From: Butyrivibrio sp. VCB2006
Lineage (GTDB): Bacteria; Bacillota; Clostridia; Lachnospirales; Lachnospiraceae
Assembly (NCBI RefSeq): GCF_000420945.1
Contig: NZ_ATVX01000009.1
Span: 110,460-174,459 of the forward strand
Direction of reading: 5' to 3'
Length of the DNA: 64,000 nt
Below the pieces are notes generated by a model. That model was given only the letters and a program-made list of their open reading frames with translations, was not told where the DNA came from and searched no databases. Position numbers and translations under genes: made by a program. Of this stretch, positions 37,262 to 45,075 are shown one piece after another; positions within the stretch are counted from its first letter, which is position 1, and every line of letters starts with the position of its first letter.

Positions 37262-37340
37262 TCTTTAAAAGCAATCTCAAGATTGCCTAAGAATTTAGTA
37301 TATTGCTGATGTGGCGCTTAATAATTGGGGAGGTACGATT

Positions 37341-37529
37341 TTGGTTTTAGAAGAAGCAAGTGATTTTGTTAAATTCATGATTGATATAAATAATCATTAT
37401 TCATATGAATTTATCCACATGATTGATAATGTTATTAAAACCGGAGAATATCCAGACGGAATTAGTAAGAAAGAACGACGAAGAATAGAGCATATCATAA
37501 AGGTATATAATTCCGGACTGGCTAACTAA
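37341..37529 (+). CDS. Small hypothetical protein after the FtsZ-like gene
   Basis: These 62 residues (starting MVLEEASDFVKFM) are helical and unrecognised. The TTG at 37341 follows GGGGAGG; a GTG at 37311 has no ribosome site. A perfect GCAATC-tcaa-GATTGC hairpin (37271-37286) lies between this gene and the FtsZ-like gene and might be a weak terminator or processing site. The gene converges on the recombinase gene with a 3-nt gap. Confidence 0.6.
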   Translation: MVLEEASDFVKFMIDINNHYSYEFIHMIDNVIKTGEYPDGISKKERRRIEHIIKVYNSGLAN

Positions 37530-37532
37530 TTC

Positions 37533-38588
37533 TTATTTGTTCCTCCAGTTCCTCGACTCTTTAACCGCTTCTTCTTTGTCGCTGGCTCTGGCATAGATGT
37601 TTGTAGCAGCCATAGACTTATGGCCCATGCGCTGCTGAAGGACCAGGATATTTTTTTCATGCTTATAAAACTCCATGGCGAAGCTGGAGCGGAGCTTGTG
37701 AACGCTGATATCGCTGCGGTTCAGGGATGCTTTGACGTACTTTTTCAGCATCTGCTGAATCTCACGGATGGAGAGCCTAGTGCCCTCCAGAGTAATAAAG
37801 AGAGGAGTGCCTTCCTTGAACTTCTCACCTTTTATCTCACGTGAATCCAGGTATGCCCTAAGATAATCTTTGGATTCATCGGAAAAATAAACCTTACTGG
37901 TGTTGTTGCTTCTTTTGTGACCTTTTCTAAGGGCATTAACATAGCACTCGTTTTTCTCTGGGTGATAAGGATTCTCGAAGATCACCACGTCATCCACATC
38001 AAGAGCCTGCAGCTCGGAAACTCTAAGTCCGGTATCGAGGAAAAGAAATACAATCGCCAGGTCACGTTCTTTATATTTTTCATGATAAGCCTGTTGTTTT
38101 GGGGTCAGACCGGTTCCATTCTTAATGCAATCCAGAAGTACGTTCTGCTCATCAAAGGTCAGATATGTTACAGTCTCCGGCAGATCAATATTAATTGATG
38201 ATGAACCTGAAACCGGATTATATTCGAGCTTTCTTTCCGTATTAATAAGATACTCAAAAAGCACAGATATAGAAGTCCTGCGTCTGGCCAGAGTTTTGTC
38301 TTTGAGATGCTGGTTTTCAGTCATCCAGCTTACAAAGTTATCTATATCCACAGCTGTGATCATCTTAAGATCATCTAGTGATAGCTCTTTTACCGATTTA
38401 TCAGGGAAGTAACTATAGAAATTGACTGCATACTCAAAGAAATACTTAAGATCCAGCGCATAATTCAACTTTGTAAGTACAGATCTGTTGGCAGATCCAA
38501 AGTAAAAGAAATTGTTGGTGAACTCCGGGAGCTCCGCTAATACAGCATACAGCTTTTCTGAATTGGTCTTGGCAACTGGCTTTTCCAT
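37533..38588 (-). CDS. Tyrosine recombinase (phage integrase/XerC-D family)
   Basis: The 351-residue protein has an N-terminal SAM-like core-binding domain and the catalytic set: LDTGLRVSELQALDVDD (first Arg), a lysine in the beta-hairpin region, SVHKLRSSFAMEFY (H-x-x-R) and LQQRMGHKSMAATNIYAR (His and nucleophile Tyr). It could resolve replicon dimers or integrate an element. Neither att-like duplications nor a tRNA target are visible beside it. Confidence 0.9.
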   Translation of the reverse strand: MEKPVAKTNSEKLYAVLAELPEFTNNFFYFGSANRSVLTKLNYALDLKYFFEYAVNFYSYFPDKSVKELSLDDLKMITAVDIDNFVSWMTENQHLKDKTLARRRTSISVLFEYLINTERKLEYNPVSGSSSINIDLPETVTYLTFDEQNVLLDCIKNGTGLTPKQQAYHEKYKERDLAIVFLFLDTGLRVSELQALDVDDVVIFENPYHPEKNECYVNALRKGHKRSNNTSKVYFSDESKDYLRAYLDSREIKGEKFKEGTPLFITLEGTRLSIREIQQMLKKYVKASLNRSDISVHKLRSSFAMEFYKHEKNILVLQQRMGHKSMAATNIYARASDKEEAVKESRNWRNK

Positions 38589-38621
38589 GATAAATACCTC
38601 GATTTAAACGTCTATACCTAT

Positions 38622-38650
38622 ATTCTACCATCTGGCAGCCGCACTTTCAA
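38622..38650 (-). promoter_or_regulatory. Promoter of the tyrosine recombinase gene
   Basis: On the minus strand TTGAAA (38650-38645) and TAGAAT (38627-38622) are separated by 17 nt. The start codon is at 38588. No GGACA-type palindrome is present here. Confidence 0.6.
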
Positions 38651-38699
38651 ATATAACTTAAATTATACGCATACGAACAGATGTTCCTACGCCCTCCAC

Positions 38700-39599
38700 T
38701 CAGATACGTTTTATCTCATAGCTGAACCTCAGCCCGGTTCTTGCATGCTTTGAAATGCTGTAAAGAGACAGAAATTCTGTTGGCACTCCAAAACGCTGGT
38801 ACCGCCTGTCTTCGCCTATTGCTTCAAGAACTCTCTTGTTGAAGTCGTAAAGGTTTTCCCTGATAAACTCATCAAAGTCAGTAAATGTGAGGGTACTCCT
38901 TAATAGGATCTCAACATTTATAAAGTCAAAGGTCTTGGTGTTTTTGTTGCCTGTCTGCCTTACAATATCAGGCTTAGATATCGTAATGATCGGATCATTC
39001 ATATCATAGCCTGCAAAATAGGTCGTATCGACAGGAGGAAATGAAAACCGGTCCGGGTCATGCTCAAACATCTCAAGCGCAGTATCAAAGTCTGTTACAT
39101 TAAGGTCGTCAATAATGACCTTAAGGAACTTTGAAAACATATAGCGCCTCCTGCCTCCGGGTACTGACAGTTTCCTTCGTAGTGACATATACCTTTCCTG
39201 ATAATTGTCATCCGTAAGGCGCCAGTATATCCTTGGCCCTTTATCCTCTCTATCGTATCTCCAGATGCCTCTATAATCCTTATAGTAGCTTGTAAACCCC
39301 TTGGAAGAATAATCTTCGTATATCCTTGTTGCGCTTTTTTCCAGCAATTCATCAAGATGATCCTGTAAGTAAGCTTCCGCCTTTTTTTCTGCATCCGCCC
39401 AGTTAGCATGCTCATCCAGATAATAAATGTCTATGAAAACCCGCTTTGCATCAAACTTGTCCCAGAATGATGGCCAAAACGGTCTTCTGTATGTTTCTGG
39501 GTTCACCGGAAACTCTAATATATATTCCCTGCCATCATACTCATAAGTTCCGCTTGCAGTAGCATATTTTCTATATTTGTTTATATCTATTTCAAACAT
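38700..39599 (-). CDS. Hypothetical protein
   Basis: This 299-residue protein, MFEIDINKYRKYATASG onward, has no recognised family. It is rich in aromatic and charged residues and probably soluble. I chose ATG 39599, 10 nt after GAGGTG; a TTG further upstream lies on the ribosome site itself. It sits between the recombinase and the flavodoxin gene on the same strand, with no sign of its function. Confidence 0.7.
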   Translation of the reverse strand: MFEIDINKYRKYATASGTYEYDGREYILEFPVNPETYRRPFWPSFWDKFDAKRVFIDIYYLDEHANWADAEKKAEAYLQDHLDELLEKSATRIYEDYSSKGFTSYYKDYRGIWRYDREDKGPRIYWRLTDDNYQERYMSLRRKLSVPGGRRRYMFSKFLKVIIDDLNVTDFDTALEMFEHDPDRFSFPPVDTTYFAGYDMNDPIITISKPDIVRQTGNKNTKTFDFINVEILLRSTLTFTDFDEFIRENLYDFNKRVLEAIGEDRRYQRFGVPTEFLSLYSISKHARTGLRFSYEIKRI

Positions 39600-39708
39600 A
39601 GGTATTGAACACCTCAAAATAAATATCTTTTCAAAAAGCTCTGTATTGCGTTTTCAGAATTCAAAAGTGAATAATTCCACCCTGAAAGCCAAAATCTTTT
39701 AACGATTT

Positions 39709-40200
39709 TTAATTGTTTTGAAGCTTCTTGCAAAATGTGTTAATGGTAAGGTCATTTTGCTCTGATGGTTTAGTCTTAGGATCGATAAGAATGATGTTGG
39801 CATAGAACTCATCTATTCCGATGAAGTCTCGAAGTTTTGCAAAAGCTTTTTCAGCACCGGCTCCGCTCTGGCATGCAAAAGCAGATATTCTCTTTCCGCT
39901 AAGTGCTGCCTTGTTCTCTTTTACAAAAGTCCTGATAGGCGGAGTAAAGGTTCCAGCCCATACAGGGAATCCAATTACTACCTGATCATATTCTGAAAGG
40001 TCTACATTATATGGCTCAAGTTCAGGTGTCTCTGCCATTACAGCGCTCTTGCCACCCCAAAAGAACTTTGAAAAGCCTTTATCTGAATAGGCTTTCTTTG
40101 GAACAAGCTTTAATACATCTGCAGAAAGCTTGCTTGAAATAGTATTTGCAACAGATTCAGTATTTCCCTCAAGTGAATAATAGACAATGATTGTTTTCAT
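39709..40200 (-). CDS. Flavodoxin
   Basis: The 163-residue protein has the FMN phosphate loop at its N-terminus (VYYSLEGNTESVA) and later VVIGFPVWAGTFTPPIR and ACQSGAGAEKAF, matching flavodoxins of anaerobic Firmicutes. It is an electron carrier for cytoplasmic redox enzymes. It is the last gene of the XRE-kptA operon and overlaps the 47-residue gene by 4 nt. Confidence 0.9.
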   Translation of the reverse strand: MKTIIVYYSLEGNTESVANTISSKLSADVLKLVPKKAYSDKGFSKFFWGGKSAVMAETPELEPYNVDLSEYDQVVIGFPVWAGTFTPPIRTFVKENKAALSGKRISAFACQSGAGAEKAFAKLRDFIGIDEFYANIILIDPKTKPSEQNDLTINTFCKKLQNN

Positions 40201-40340
40201 TTCTTTTCCTTCTCCTTTAACATAGCATCCCGTATTGCCATGGCAATGACTTCGTCTGGAGCTTTCTTAATAGCTTCAGCCTTGGGATTCTCTTTTATTT
40301 TGATCTCAGATTTTGTAGTAGTTGCAGGTAAATTCTTCAT
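40197..40340 (-). CDS. 47-residue hypothetical protein
   Basis: The frame MKNLPATTTKSEIKIKENPKAE... ends in a lysine/glutamate-rich tail. It starts 6 nt after an AGGAG site, and its TGA overlaps the flavodoxin ATG (ATGA). The coupling and ribosome site support a real gene despite its size. Function is unknown. Confidence 0.65.
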   Translation of the reverse strand: MKNLPATTTKSEIKIKENPKAEAIKKAPDEVIAMAIRDAMLKEKEKK

Positions 40341-40367
40341 CGCGCTCCTATCAGGCGTAAAACCACT

Positions 40368-41249
40368 TTATGTGATTCCATCTATCCAAACAGTATCTCG
40401 GGGCTTGCCTTCCTTAATCCAGCGAAGGATCACATCGGGAGTTGCATAAATGCAGGGCTCATCTCCATCAAGCACAGCATCAGCATTAGGATCTTCGTTT
40501 CCATAAGTTGATTCACACTCAGAATCGTACAACCAATAAGGATTGGCATGGCATCTGAAGATCAGCCGCTCCAGAAGCAGATCTTCCACAGGCGACTCCT
40601 CTTCTTCGCTTCGGGAATACCATTTTTCTACCTTCTCAGCCTCTGTATATTTGTTAATCGGATATTCGAGGAACTTGGCAAAATCCCTCTGTGTCATAGG
40701 CTTGCCATCTGACGCTTTAATCCCCTTCCTGATACGTACAATCTTCTCGTGGACAGAGGCTACATAGTCATACAGATACGGCTCATCTTCCTCTTCTTCC
40801 TTTTTTGCCAGCCGCCTCTTCCATTCCTCATCGAACTGTTTGTATTCCTTCTCCTGCTTTTTGTGGCCAAACTCGCCCAGTGCTTCATACTCTTTTTGAT
40901 TGTAAAAATGAGCACCTTTAGAACCAATAGCTTTTATCAGGGTCATTCTGGCATTTTTATAAAGAGAAGGGGTAAGACCTTCAGCCTTTATCCGCTCTAC
41001 ATACATTTCAAGGTCCTGGCGATCGAACCTGGCATGATATTCGGAGTGTTGAATTCTCTCCTCTACAGGCATCGCCGGAGTATCCCATCCATAGCAGGTA
41101 TAATAAGGATTACGTCTTGCGCACTCATTCAAATAATGCTCGCTCAAAGCAGCTGGATCAAATGAATCCAGAACCCCCATCCAATCTACGCCTTCAGTCA
41201 TTTCTTTCGGCGGTAGATTTTTTACCATATCCTCTGTCTTAATCCCCAT
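40368..41249 (-). CDS. Hypothetical protein with HTH-like segment
   Basis: This 293-residue protein is unrecognised overall. A segment near 200-250 (MTQRDFAKFLEYPINKYTEAEKVEKW) has the pattern of an XRE-type helix-turn-helix, and the C-terminus reads IYATPDVILRWIKEGKPRDTVWIDG. It follows kptA by 18 nt behind AAGGGGAAAGG and is probably co-expressed with it. It could be a regulator or antitoxin-like partner; this is a guess from the HTH pattern. Confidence 0.65.
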   Translation of the reverse strand: MGIKTEDMVKNLPPKEMTEGVDWMGVLDSFDPAALSEHYLNECARRNPYYTCYGWDTPAMPVEERIQHSEYHARFDRQDLEMYVERIKAEGLTPSLYKNARMTLIKAIGSKGAHFYNQKEYEALGEFGHKKQEKEYKQFDEEWKRRLAKKEEEEDEPYLYDYVASVHEKIVRIRKGIKASDGKPMTQRDFAKFLEYPINKYTEAEKVEKWYSRSEEEESPVEDLLLERLIFRCHANPYWLYDSECESTYGNEDPNADAVLDGDEPCIYATPDVILRWIKEGKPRDTVWIDGIT

Positions 41250-41267
41250 ATCAGCCTTTCCCCTTAC

Positions 41268-41801
41268 TCAGATCTTTTCAAGATACTTCACCGGTACACT
41301 TTTTGTCAGCCAGACTTTATTTGCTGACAGGAAGAATTCATAACCATCTTTTGTCATCTCTCCCGCTTTGACCTTATAGATGACAGGCTTGCCATGGCGA
41401 GAGCCAACAGTGACAGCAGTGTCATAGTCTTTAGAAAGATGCACATACAGCCTGGATTTCGGAATAAGGCCTTCTCTATCTATGGATTCCTCAAATTTTA
41501 CTGCACTACCATGATATAAGATGTCCGGTGGAGTTGCTTTCTCAAGCTCTACATCTACTGGGATGGAATGTCCCTGGTTAGCCCTGATCAGAGTTTTATC
41601 TTCATTAAAAGAGTATCTCTGCTTGTTGTCAGTTCTGACAATCTCTTCAAGCATTTCCATGTTGAAATCATGATCCTTTGAAATACCCACTATGAGCTCG
41701 TCGACATTTGCCCAGCCGTGTTCATCAAGTGTAATTCCTATTGCTTCAGGCTTGTGCCTGAGTATAAGCGCTATATATTTACTGATCTCTGTTAGACCCA
41801 T
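41268..41801 (-). CDS. kptA: RNA 2'-phosphotransferase KptA (Tpt1 family)
   Basis: KptA transfers an internal RNA 2'-phosphate to NAD+, giving ADP-ribose 1'',2''-cyclic phosphate. The 177-residue protein is full length: SKYIALILRHKPEAIGITLDEHGW, IRANQGHSIPV, LYHGSAVKF, GLIPKSRLYVHLSKD, and a C-terminal EFFLSANKVWLTKSVP. The family Arg-His-Arg-Arg residues appear kept. In this replicon, which also has two RtcBs and an ADP-ribosylglycohydrolase, it may join an RNA-repair network. It lies in an operon behind an XRE regulator. Confidence 0.93.
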   Translation of the reverse strand: MGLTEISKYIALILRHKPEAIGITLDEHGWANVDELIVGISKDHDFNMEMLEEIVRTDNKQRYSFNEDKTLIRANQGHSIPVDVELEKATPPDILYHGSAVKFEESIDREGLIPKSRLYVHLSKDYDTAVTVGSRHGKPVIYKVKAGEMTKDGYEFFLSANKVWLTKSVPVKYLEKI

Positions 41802-41823
41802 TTTTCTGTTTTCCTATTATCGT

Positions 41824-42453
41824 TCAGTTTCCAGAGTGCTTGAGAGCCTTCTTAGTCGCGTTAATCGTTGCTTGCTTCTCTGCAGCCGCTTTCTGTTTGG
41901 CTCTTTGCTGTTCTTCCGCTGCTTTTTCATTTTTAATCTCAAGATTTATCTCGGCAGCTACTGACGAAAAGAGCATCTCCAAATATTTCTCAGGCTCCGG
42001 ATATGTCCCTAAATTGCGTTGAAACTCATTAAGAGAATTAATTAACCTCTTTATAGGGGTTGTATGCCTTACCAGTTGTAGGAATATTCCCGCCTTATCA
42101 TCGCCTTTGGAAAAATCTGTCGAATACATTCCAGGAATATAGTTTTCGTAGTAGAAAATCACTCTTGCTTTCCACAAAAAATATACTGCATTTACTATTT
42201 TTTTGCCTTCATCAGGCTCAGAAATAATAAAAGCACTATTCTCATCGCCGTAATACAATCGTTCAATAGATACTCCAAGCTGCTTTGCAATAGTAGCTAT
42301 TGTTGTCAAACTTGGAATCTTTCTGGAATTCTCATACGAGCTGAGCGTAGTATTAGAAAATCCGCATTTCTTTGCCAATACTTCTTGTGAGAGTCCTTTC
42401 TGTGTTCTTACTTCTTTTATGTTTTTCCCAATCATTATTTCAAATTCATTCAT
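41824..42453 (-). CDS. XRE-family transcriptional regulator
   Basis: The 209-residue protein has a classic N-terminal Cro/C1 helix-turn-helix (IKEVRTQKGLSQEVLAKKCGFSNTTLSSYENSRKIPS) and a C-terminal half with a helical, lysine/alanine-rich tail. I chose ATG 42453 (MNEFEIMIG); upstream sequence in the same frame is the promoter region. It heads the kptA operon, and a perfect inverted repeat upstream suggests autoregulation. Confidence 0.85.
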   Translation of the reverse strand: MNEFEIMIGKNIKEVRTQKGLSQEVLAKKCGFSNTTLSSYENSRKIPSLTTIATIAKQLGVSIERLYYGDENSAFIISEPDEGKKIVNAVYFLWKARVIFYYENYIPGMYSTDFSKGDDKAGIFLQLVRHTTPIKRLINSLNEFQRNLGTYPEPEKYLEMLFSSVAAEINLEIKNEKAAEEQQRAKQKAAAEKQATINATKKALKHSGN

Positions 42454-42487
42454 CTTCCCTATATTTATCCTCCAATCTATAACGTTA

Positions 42488-42535
42488 ATTATACCACTCT
42501 TTATCCATCGTATAAGATGTTTAACTATCGTTAAA
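42488..42535 (-). promoter_or_regulatory. Promoter and probable operator of the XRE-kptA operon
   Basis: On the minus strand a TATAAT -10 lies at 42493-42488. TTTAAC-tatc-GTTAAA (42520-42535) is a perfect inverted repeat just upstream of the -35 area. Further ATCGT half-sites are at 42506-42510 and in the ACGAT at 42545-42549. I infer an XRE dimer operator. Confidence 0.5.
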
Positions 42536-42694
42536 TTCATTTTTACGATGATCAAAGCATCTTGCTCTTCTCATATCTCTTTATCAATACATATACCTTG
42601 ATCTTCTAGAGCAATTTTTTACTTAGTTGCCGTCATCCATAATTCAGGTATAGCAAGCAAATTGCTGCAAAAGTTTCCAAGGAGGTGACAACGT

Positions 42695-43447
42695 ATGGAA
42701 ATAAAAAAAGAACAACTGAATATTGAGAGCACTAACCAATCTCCACGAAATGGATGTTTTGACATGTGGAACGCTTTTATGGTAAAAGAAGCAACGTTCT
42801 CTTTCATGTCTGATATCCCAACCTGTCCTTGCACAGCACAAAAACCACCAGTACAATTAATTTCATACGAGGATGCCAAAGCCCTGTGCAAAAAAGAAAT
42901 GAAAAAAGGAAATCCATCATTTATGTACGATGCTTTTATTCATTTCTACATCGACGATCAGAAGTTTGATGGCAAACAAAGTAGCATATGGACGTATCCT
43001 GACAAGGCCTTGGAAATAATCAGCCATTTCTCTGGAATTATCACTCCTGACTTTTCAACAAATGCTGATTTTCCTGACCCCATTAAAAGATACAACACTT
43101 ATCGCATGCGTGCTTTGGGATATTGGATTTCTCAACAGGGAATACCAGTAATCAACAATGTCCGTTGGGGCACAGAAGAAACCTGGAGTTATTGTTTCGA
43201 TGGAATTCCAAAACACAGCACTGTCGCTATTGGTACTGTAGCCAGCAATCTTAAGTCTCTGTCTGTTAGAGCCACCTTTGAAATGGGGCTTAACAAAATG
43301 GTCGAAGCCATAGCTCCTAGTACTATTATAGTCTATGGCTCAGCTAATTACCCGTTCTTTGAAACGCTTAATAAACAAGGAATTACAATTATTGCTTTTC
43401 CAAGCAAGACTAGCGAAGCATTCGCAAGGAGGAAAAGTGATGAGTAA
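42695..43447 (+). CDS. DUF4417 protein
   Basis: This 250-residue protein matches the DUF4417 pattern seen in phages and mobile islands: DFPDPIKRYNTYRMRALGYW, GIPVINNVRWGTEETW and a late IIVYGSANYPFF. Function is not known. ATG 42695 follows AAGGAGGTGAC. It overlaps the next gene by 8 nt, forming a compact cassette of three genes divergent from the XRE operon. Confidence 0.8.
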   Translation: MEIKKEQLNIESTNQSPRNGCFDMWNAFMVKEATFSFMSDIPTCPCTAQKPPVQLISYEDAKALCKKEMKKGNPSFMYDAFIHFYIDDQKFDGKQSSIWTYPDKALEIISHFSGIITPDFSTNADFPDPIKRYNTYRMRALGYWISQQGIPVINNVRWGTEETWSYCFDGIPKHSTVAIGTVASNLKSLSVRATFEMGLNKMVEAIAPSTIIVYGSANYPFFETLNKQGITIIAFPSKTSEAFARRKSDE

Positions 43448-43862
43448 GTCTATCAGCGGTCATTTTCAGGGAACGACAGGTGCAAAAAACTGGAACACTT
43501 CAATTGTCTGGGAGCACATTCACCCGACACAAGATAATTATGGCGGAACAGATCTTCCTCGCTCATTTAATGTGGATACACCACAAGGAGAAATGTGGAC
43601 ACATAACAACGCCACAAAGCATATGCACGAAGCGCTTCTCTCTATAAAAGACAATCCAAAACTAAAGACCACGAATCCCAAGCTTTATACCCAGTTTATT
43701 CTATATGACTACTGGCGTGCTCTTGGGTCATCTGTTAAAAACGGAGTTGCATATGAGAAAAAGATATATTCTGGTAACTGGGAATTTATTTTCTCAAAGC
43801 CTCGAAAGCCAGGTGACAACTCTGTTATAAAACACGCTAAATTCACAGGCTTATCAAATTAG
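43440..43862 (+). CDS. Hypothetical protein, small possible toxin
   Basis: The 140-residue protein begins MSKSISGHFQGTTGAKN and contains EHIHPTQDNYGGTDLPRSF and KPRKPGDNSVIKHAKFTGL. The GHFxGTxG start and histidine-rich core recall C-terminal domains of polymorphic toxins, but I cannot place it in a family. ATG 43440 follows AAGGAGGAAAAG and overlaps the DUF4417 end by 8 nt. The next gene would be its natural immunity candidate; this is inference. Confidence 0.6.
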   Translation: MSKSISGHFQGTTGAKNWNTSIVWEHIHPTQDNYGGTDLPRSFNVDTPQGEMWTHNNATKHMHEALLSIKDNPKLKTTNPKLYTQFILYDYWRALGSSVKNGVAYEKKIYSGNWEFIFSKPRKPGDNSVIKHAKFTGLSN

Positions 43863-43873
43863 GAGGTCCAGCA

Positions 43874-44350
43874 ATGAATTTTAGAATCGATACTACTAAG
43901 AAGGCTCAATCTACATTTATTTGTGAAGAATACTTTCCTGCTATTATTGAGTTTTCTTCTGAAGAATTAAATAATCACTTTATGGAGTTCAACTTCCAAG
44001 ACTCCGATATGTTTGAGCTATCTGTCCACCCAAAGACACATGCGTTAAAGCGCTTTACACTTACCCTGTGCAATCATTATGAAATAATAGATGAACAGCT
44101 AGATTGTCCGCCCTGTGAAGAAGGACTCATCTGCATCGATGGTCCTGATTCCTGTGAATGCAAAACCTTTGTTTTAAAAGTCTACAACAATGGTGCAGCA
44201 CTGAAAATATCTGATGTCTTTGCTGAAAGGTATATCAAATCAGGTCATCTCATTTTTGCGCTGTCTAAAGACCATGATATAGTTGGCGTTTACTTGACCG
44301 GCCTATCGGAACAGCAGATCACACATATTAAGACAGAGCTTACTATTTAA
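43874..44350 (+). CDS. Hypothetical acidic protein, possible immunity partner
   Basis: This 158-residue protein is unrecognised. It is acidic and beta-rich with a cluster of five cysteines near 78-97 (LDCPPCEEGLICIDGPDSCEC). It starts 11 nt after the preceding gene behind AGGAGG. Size, acidity and coupling to the preceding small basic gene fit an immunity protein, but no homology is claimed. Confidence 0.6.
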   Translation: MNFRIDTTKKAQSTFICEEYFPAIIEFSSEELNNHFMEFNFQDSDMFELSVHPKTHALKRFTLTLCNHYEIIDEQLDCPPCEEGLICIDGPDSCECKTFVLKVYNNGAALKISDVFAERYIKSGHLIFALSKDHDIVGVYLTGLSEQQITHIKTELTI

Positions 44351-44397
44351 CACACTAACAGTGATAGAACATCCTAAATATGCTCACAAATAAAAAC

Positions 44398-44423
44398 ACC
44401 GGAGAGCCACGATGCTCTCCGGT
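44398..44423 (-). terminator. Terminator of the 57-residue minus-strand gene
   Basis: ACCGGAGAGC-cacgat-GCTCTCCGGT is a perfect 10-bp hairpin. On the minus strand it is followed by GTTTTTA. It can also end the plus-strand cassette in a weaker way. Confidence 0.75.
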
Positions 44424-44448
44424 ATAACAATAATCATTTGCTTCTTAG

Positions 44449-44622
44449 TTAAAACCTCGATGCTGATGCCAGAAACGCTCTTCTTTTTGATGCCCTAACC
44501 AATACGTTATCATCGCCATATGGCTGGTCATCATAATCAGGCATAGCAATTTCTTTTGCCTCCATGCCGTCAAACTGGCAATCTGAACTGATCAAGTTTA
44601 CTTCTTTATCAATCTGATTCAT
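44449..44622 (-). CDS. 57-residue hypothetical protein
   Basis: The frame MNQIDKEVNLISSDCQFDGMEAKE... ends RRAFLASASRF. It is preceded by GGGGGAGAG, 7 nt before the ATG, and followed by its own terminator, so expression is likely. The acidic front half and a basic tail (VRASKRRAFLASASRF) give a two-part look reminiscent of small precursor peptides, but no processing enzyme is nearby. Function is unknown. Confidence 0.6.
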   Translation of the reverse strand: MNQIDKEVNLISSDCQFDGMEAKEIAMPDYDDQPYGDDNVLVRASKRRAFLASASRF

Positions 44623-44786
44623 CGTTACTCTCCCCCACCAATAGATTCCTTTTTATTTTATCATCCGGGGAAAAAGAAATAACGTCTTGACTTTGTTTAT
44701 AATGTTTTTATCTTTTAACCACAATCTGGAAACAATGCAAGCGTATCATAAAAACAACGTCATAAAACTACGGGGGATTTAGATTT

Positions 44787-45005
44787 ATGGGTAGATTAGA
44801 AGCGAGAATCGCTGAATACGTTGGAAATTACACCAGACATCGCGGGTATCCGCCCACAGTAGAAGAACTCATCAGCTCTTTTGGCCCGATGGCAATATTC
44901 TGCGCGATGTTCCACGTATTAAATCTTTATAGGATTGGCATGATCAGAAACAGCCTGTTCTTCGGAACAAAGGATCTCGTGCTCATTCCTGTGAAATCAC
45001 GCTAA
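44787..45005 (+). CDS. LexA-like winged-helix mini protein
   Basis: These 72 residues resemble the LexA N-terminal DNA-binding domain (IAEYVGNYTRHRGYPPTVEELISSFGP compares with the usual FIxxxGYPPSVREIG pattern). There is no autoprotease domain. It could bind SOS-type sites without being cleaved, or be unrelated to SOS. No strong ribosome site is seen (GGGGG at 44772-44776 only). It stands alone between two terminators. Confidence 0.55.
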   Translation: MGRLEARIAEYVGNYTRHRGYPPTVEELISSFGPMAIFCAMFHVLNLYRIGMIRNSLFFGTKDLVLIPVKSR

Positions 45006-45024
45006 ACTGAATACAGAAAAATCG

Positions 45025-45061
45025 TGCCAGTCTCCATCATTAGCTTGGAGACCGGCATTTT
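45025..45061. terminator. Bidirectional terminator
   Basis: TGCCAGTCTCCA-tcattagct-TGGAGACCGGCA pairs 11 of 12 bases and is followed by TTTTA. It separates the LexA-like plus-strand gene from the convergent lipoprotein gene. Confidence 0.75.
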
Positions 45062-45075
45062 AATGCTAAAATATA

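Noticed and set aside
37271..37286. GCAATC-tcaa-GATTGC as another copy of the replicon palindrome
   Set aside because: The arms and spacing differ (N4 and 12-13 nt to TATATT) and the bases are not GGACA/TGTCC; it is more likely a weak terminator or chance hairpin.
37411..37419. Perfect DnaA box TTATCCACA
   Set aside because: It is single, lies inside a coding sequence, and one such 9-mer is expected about every 130 kb on both strands, so it is not evidence for an origin.
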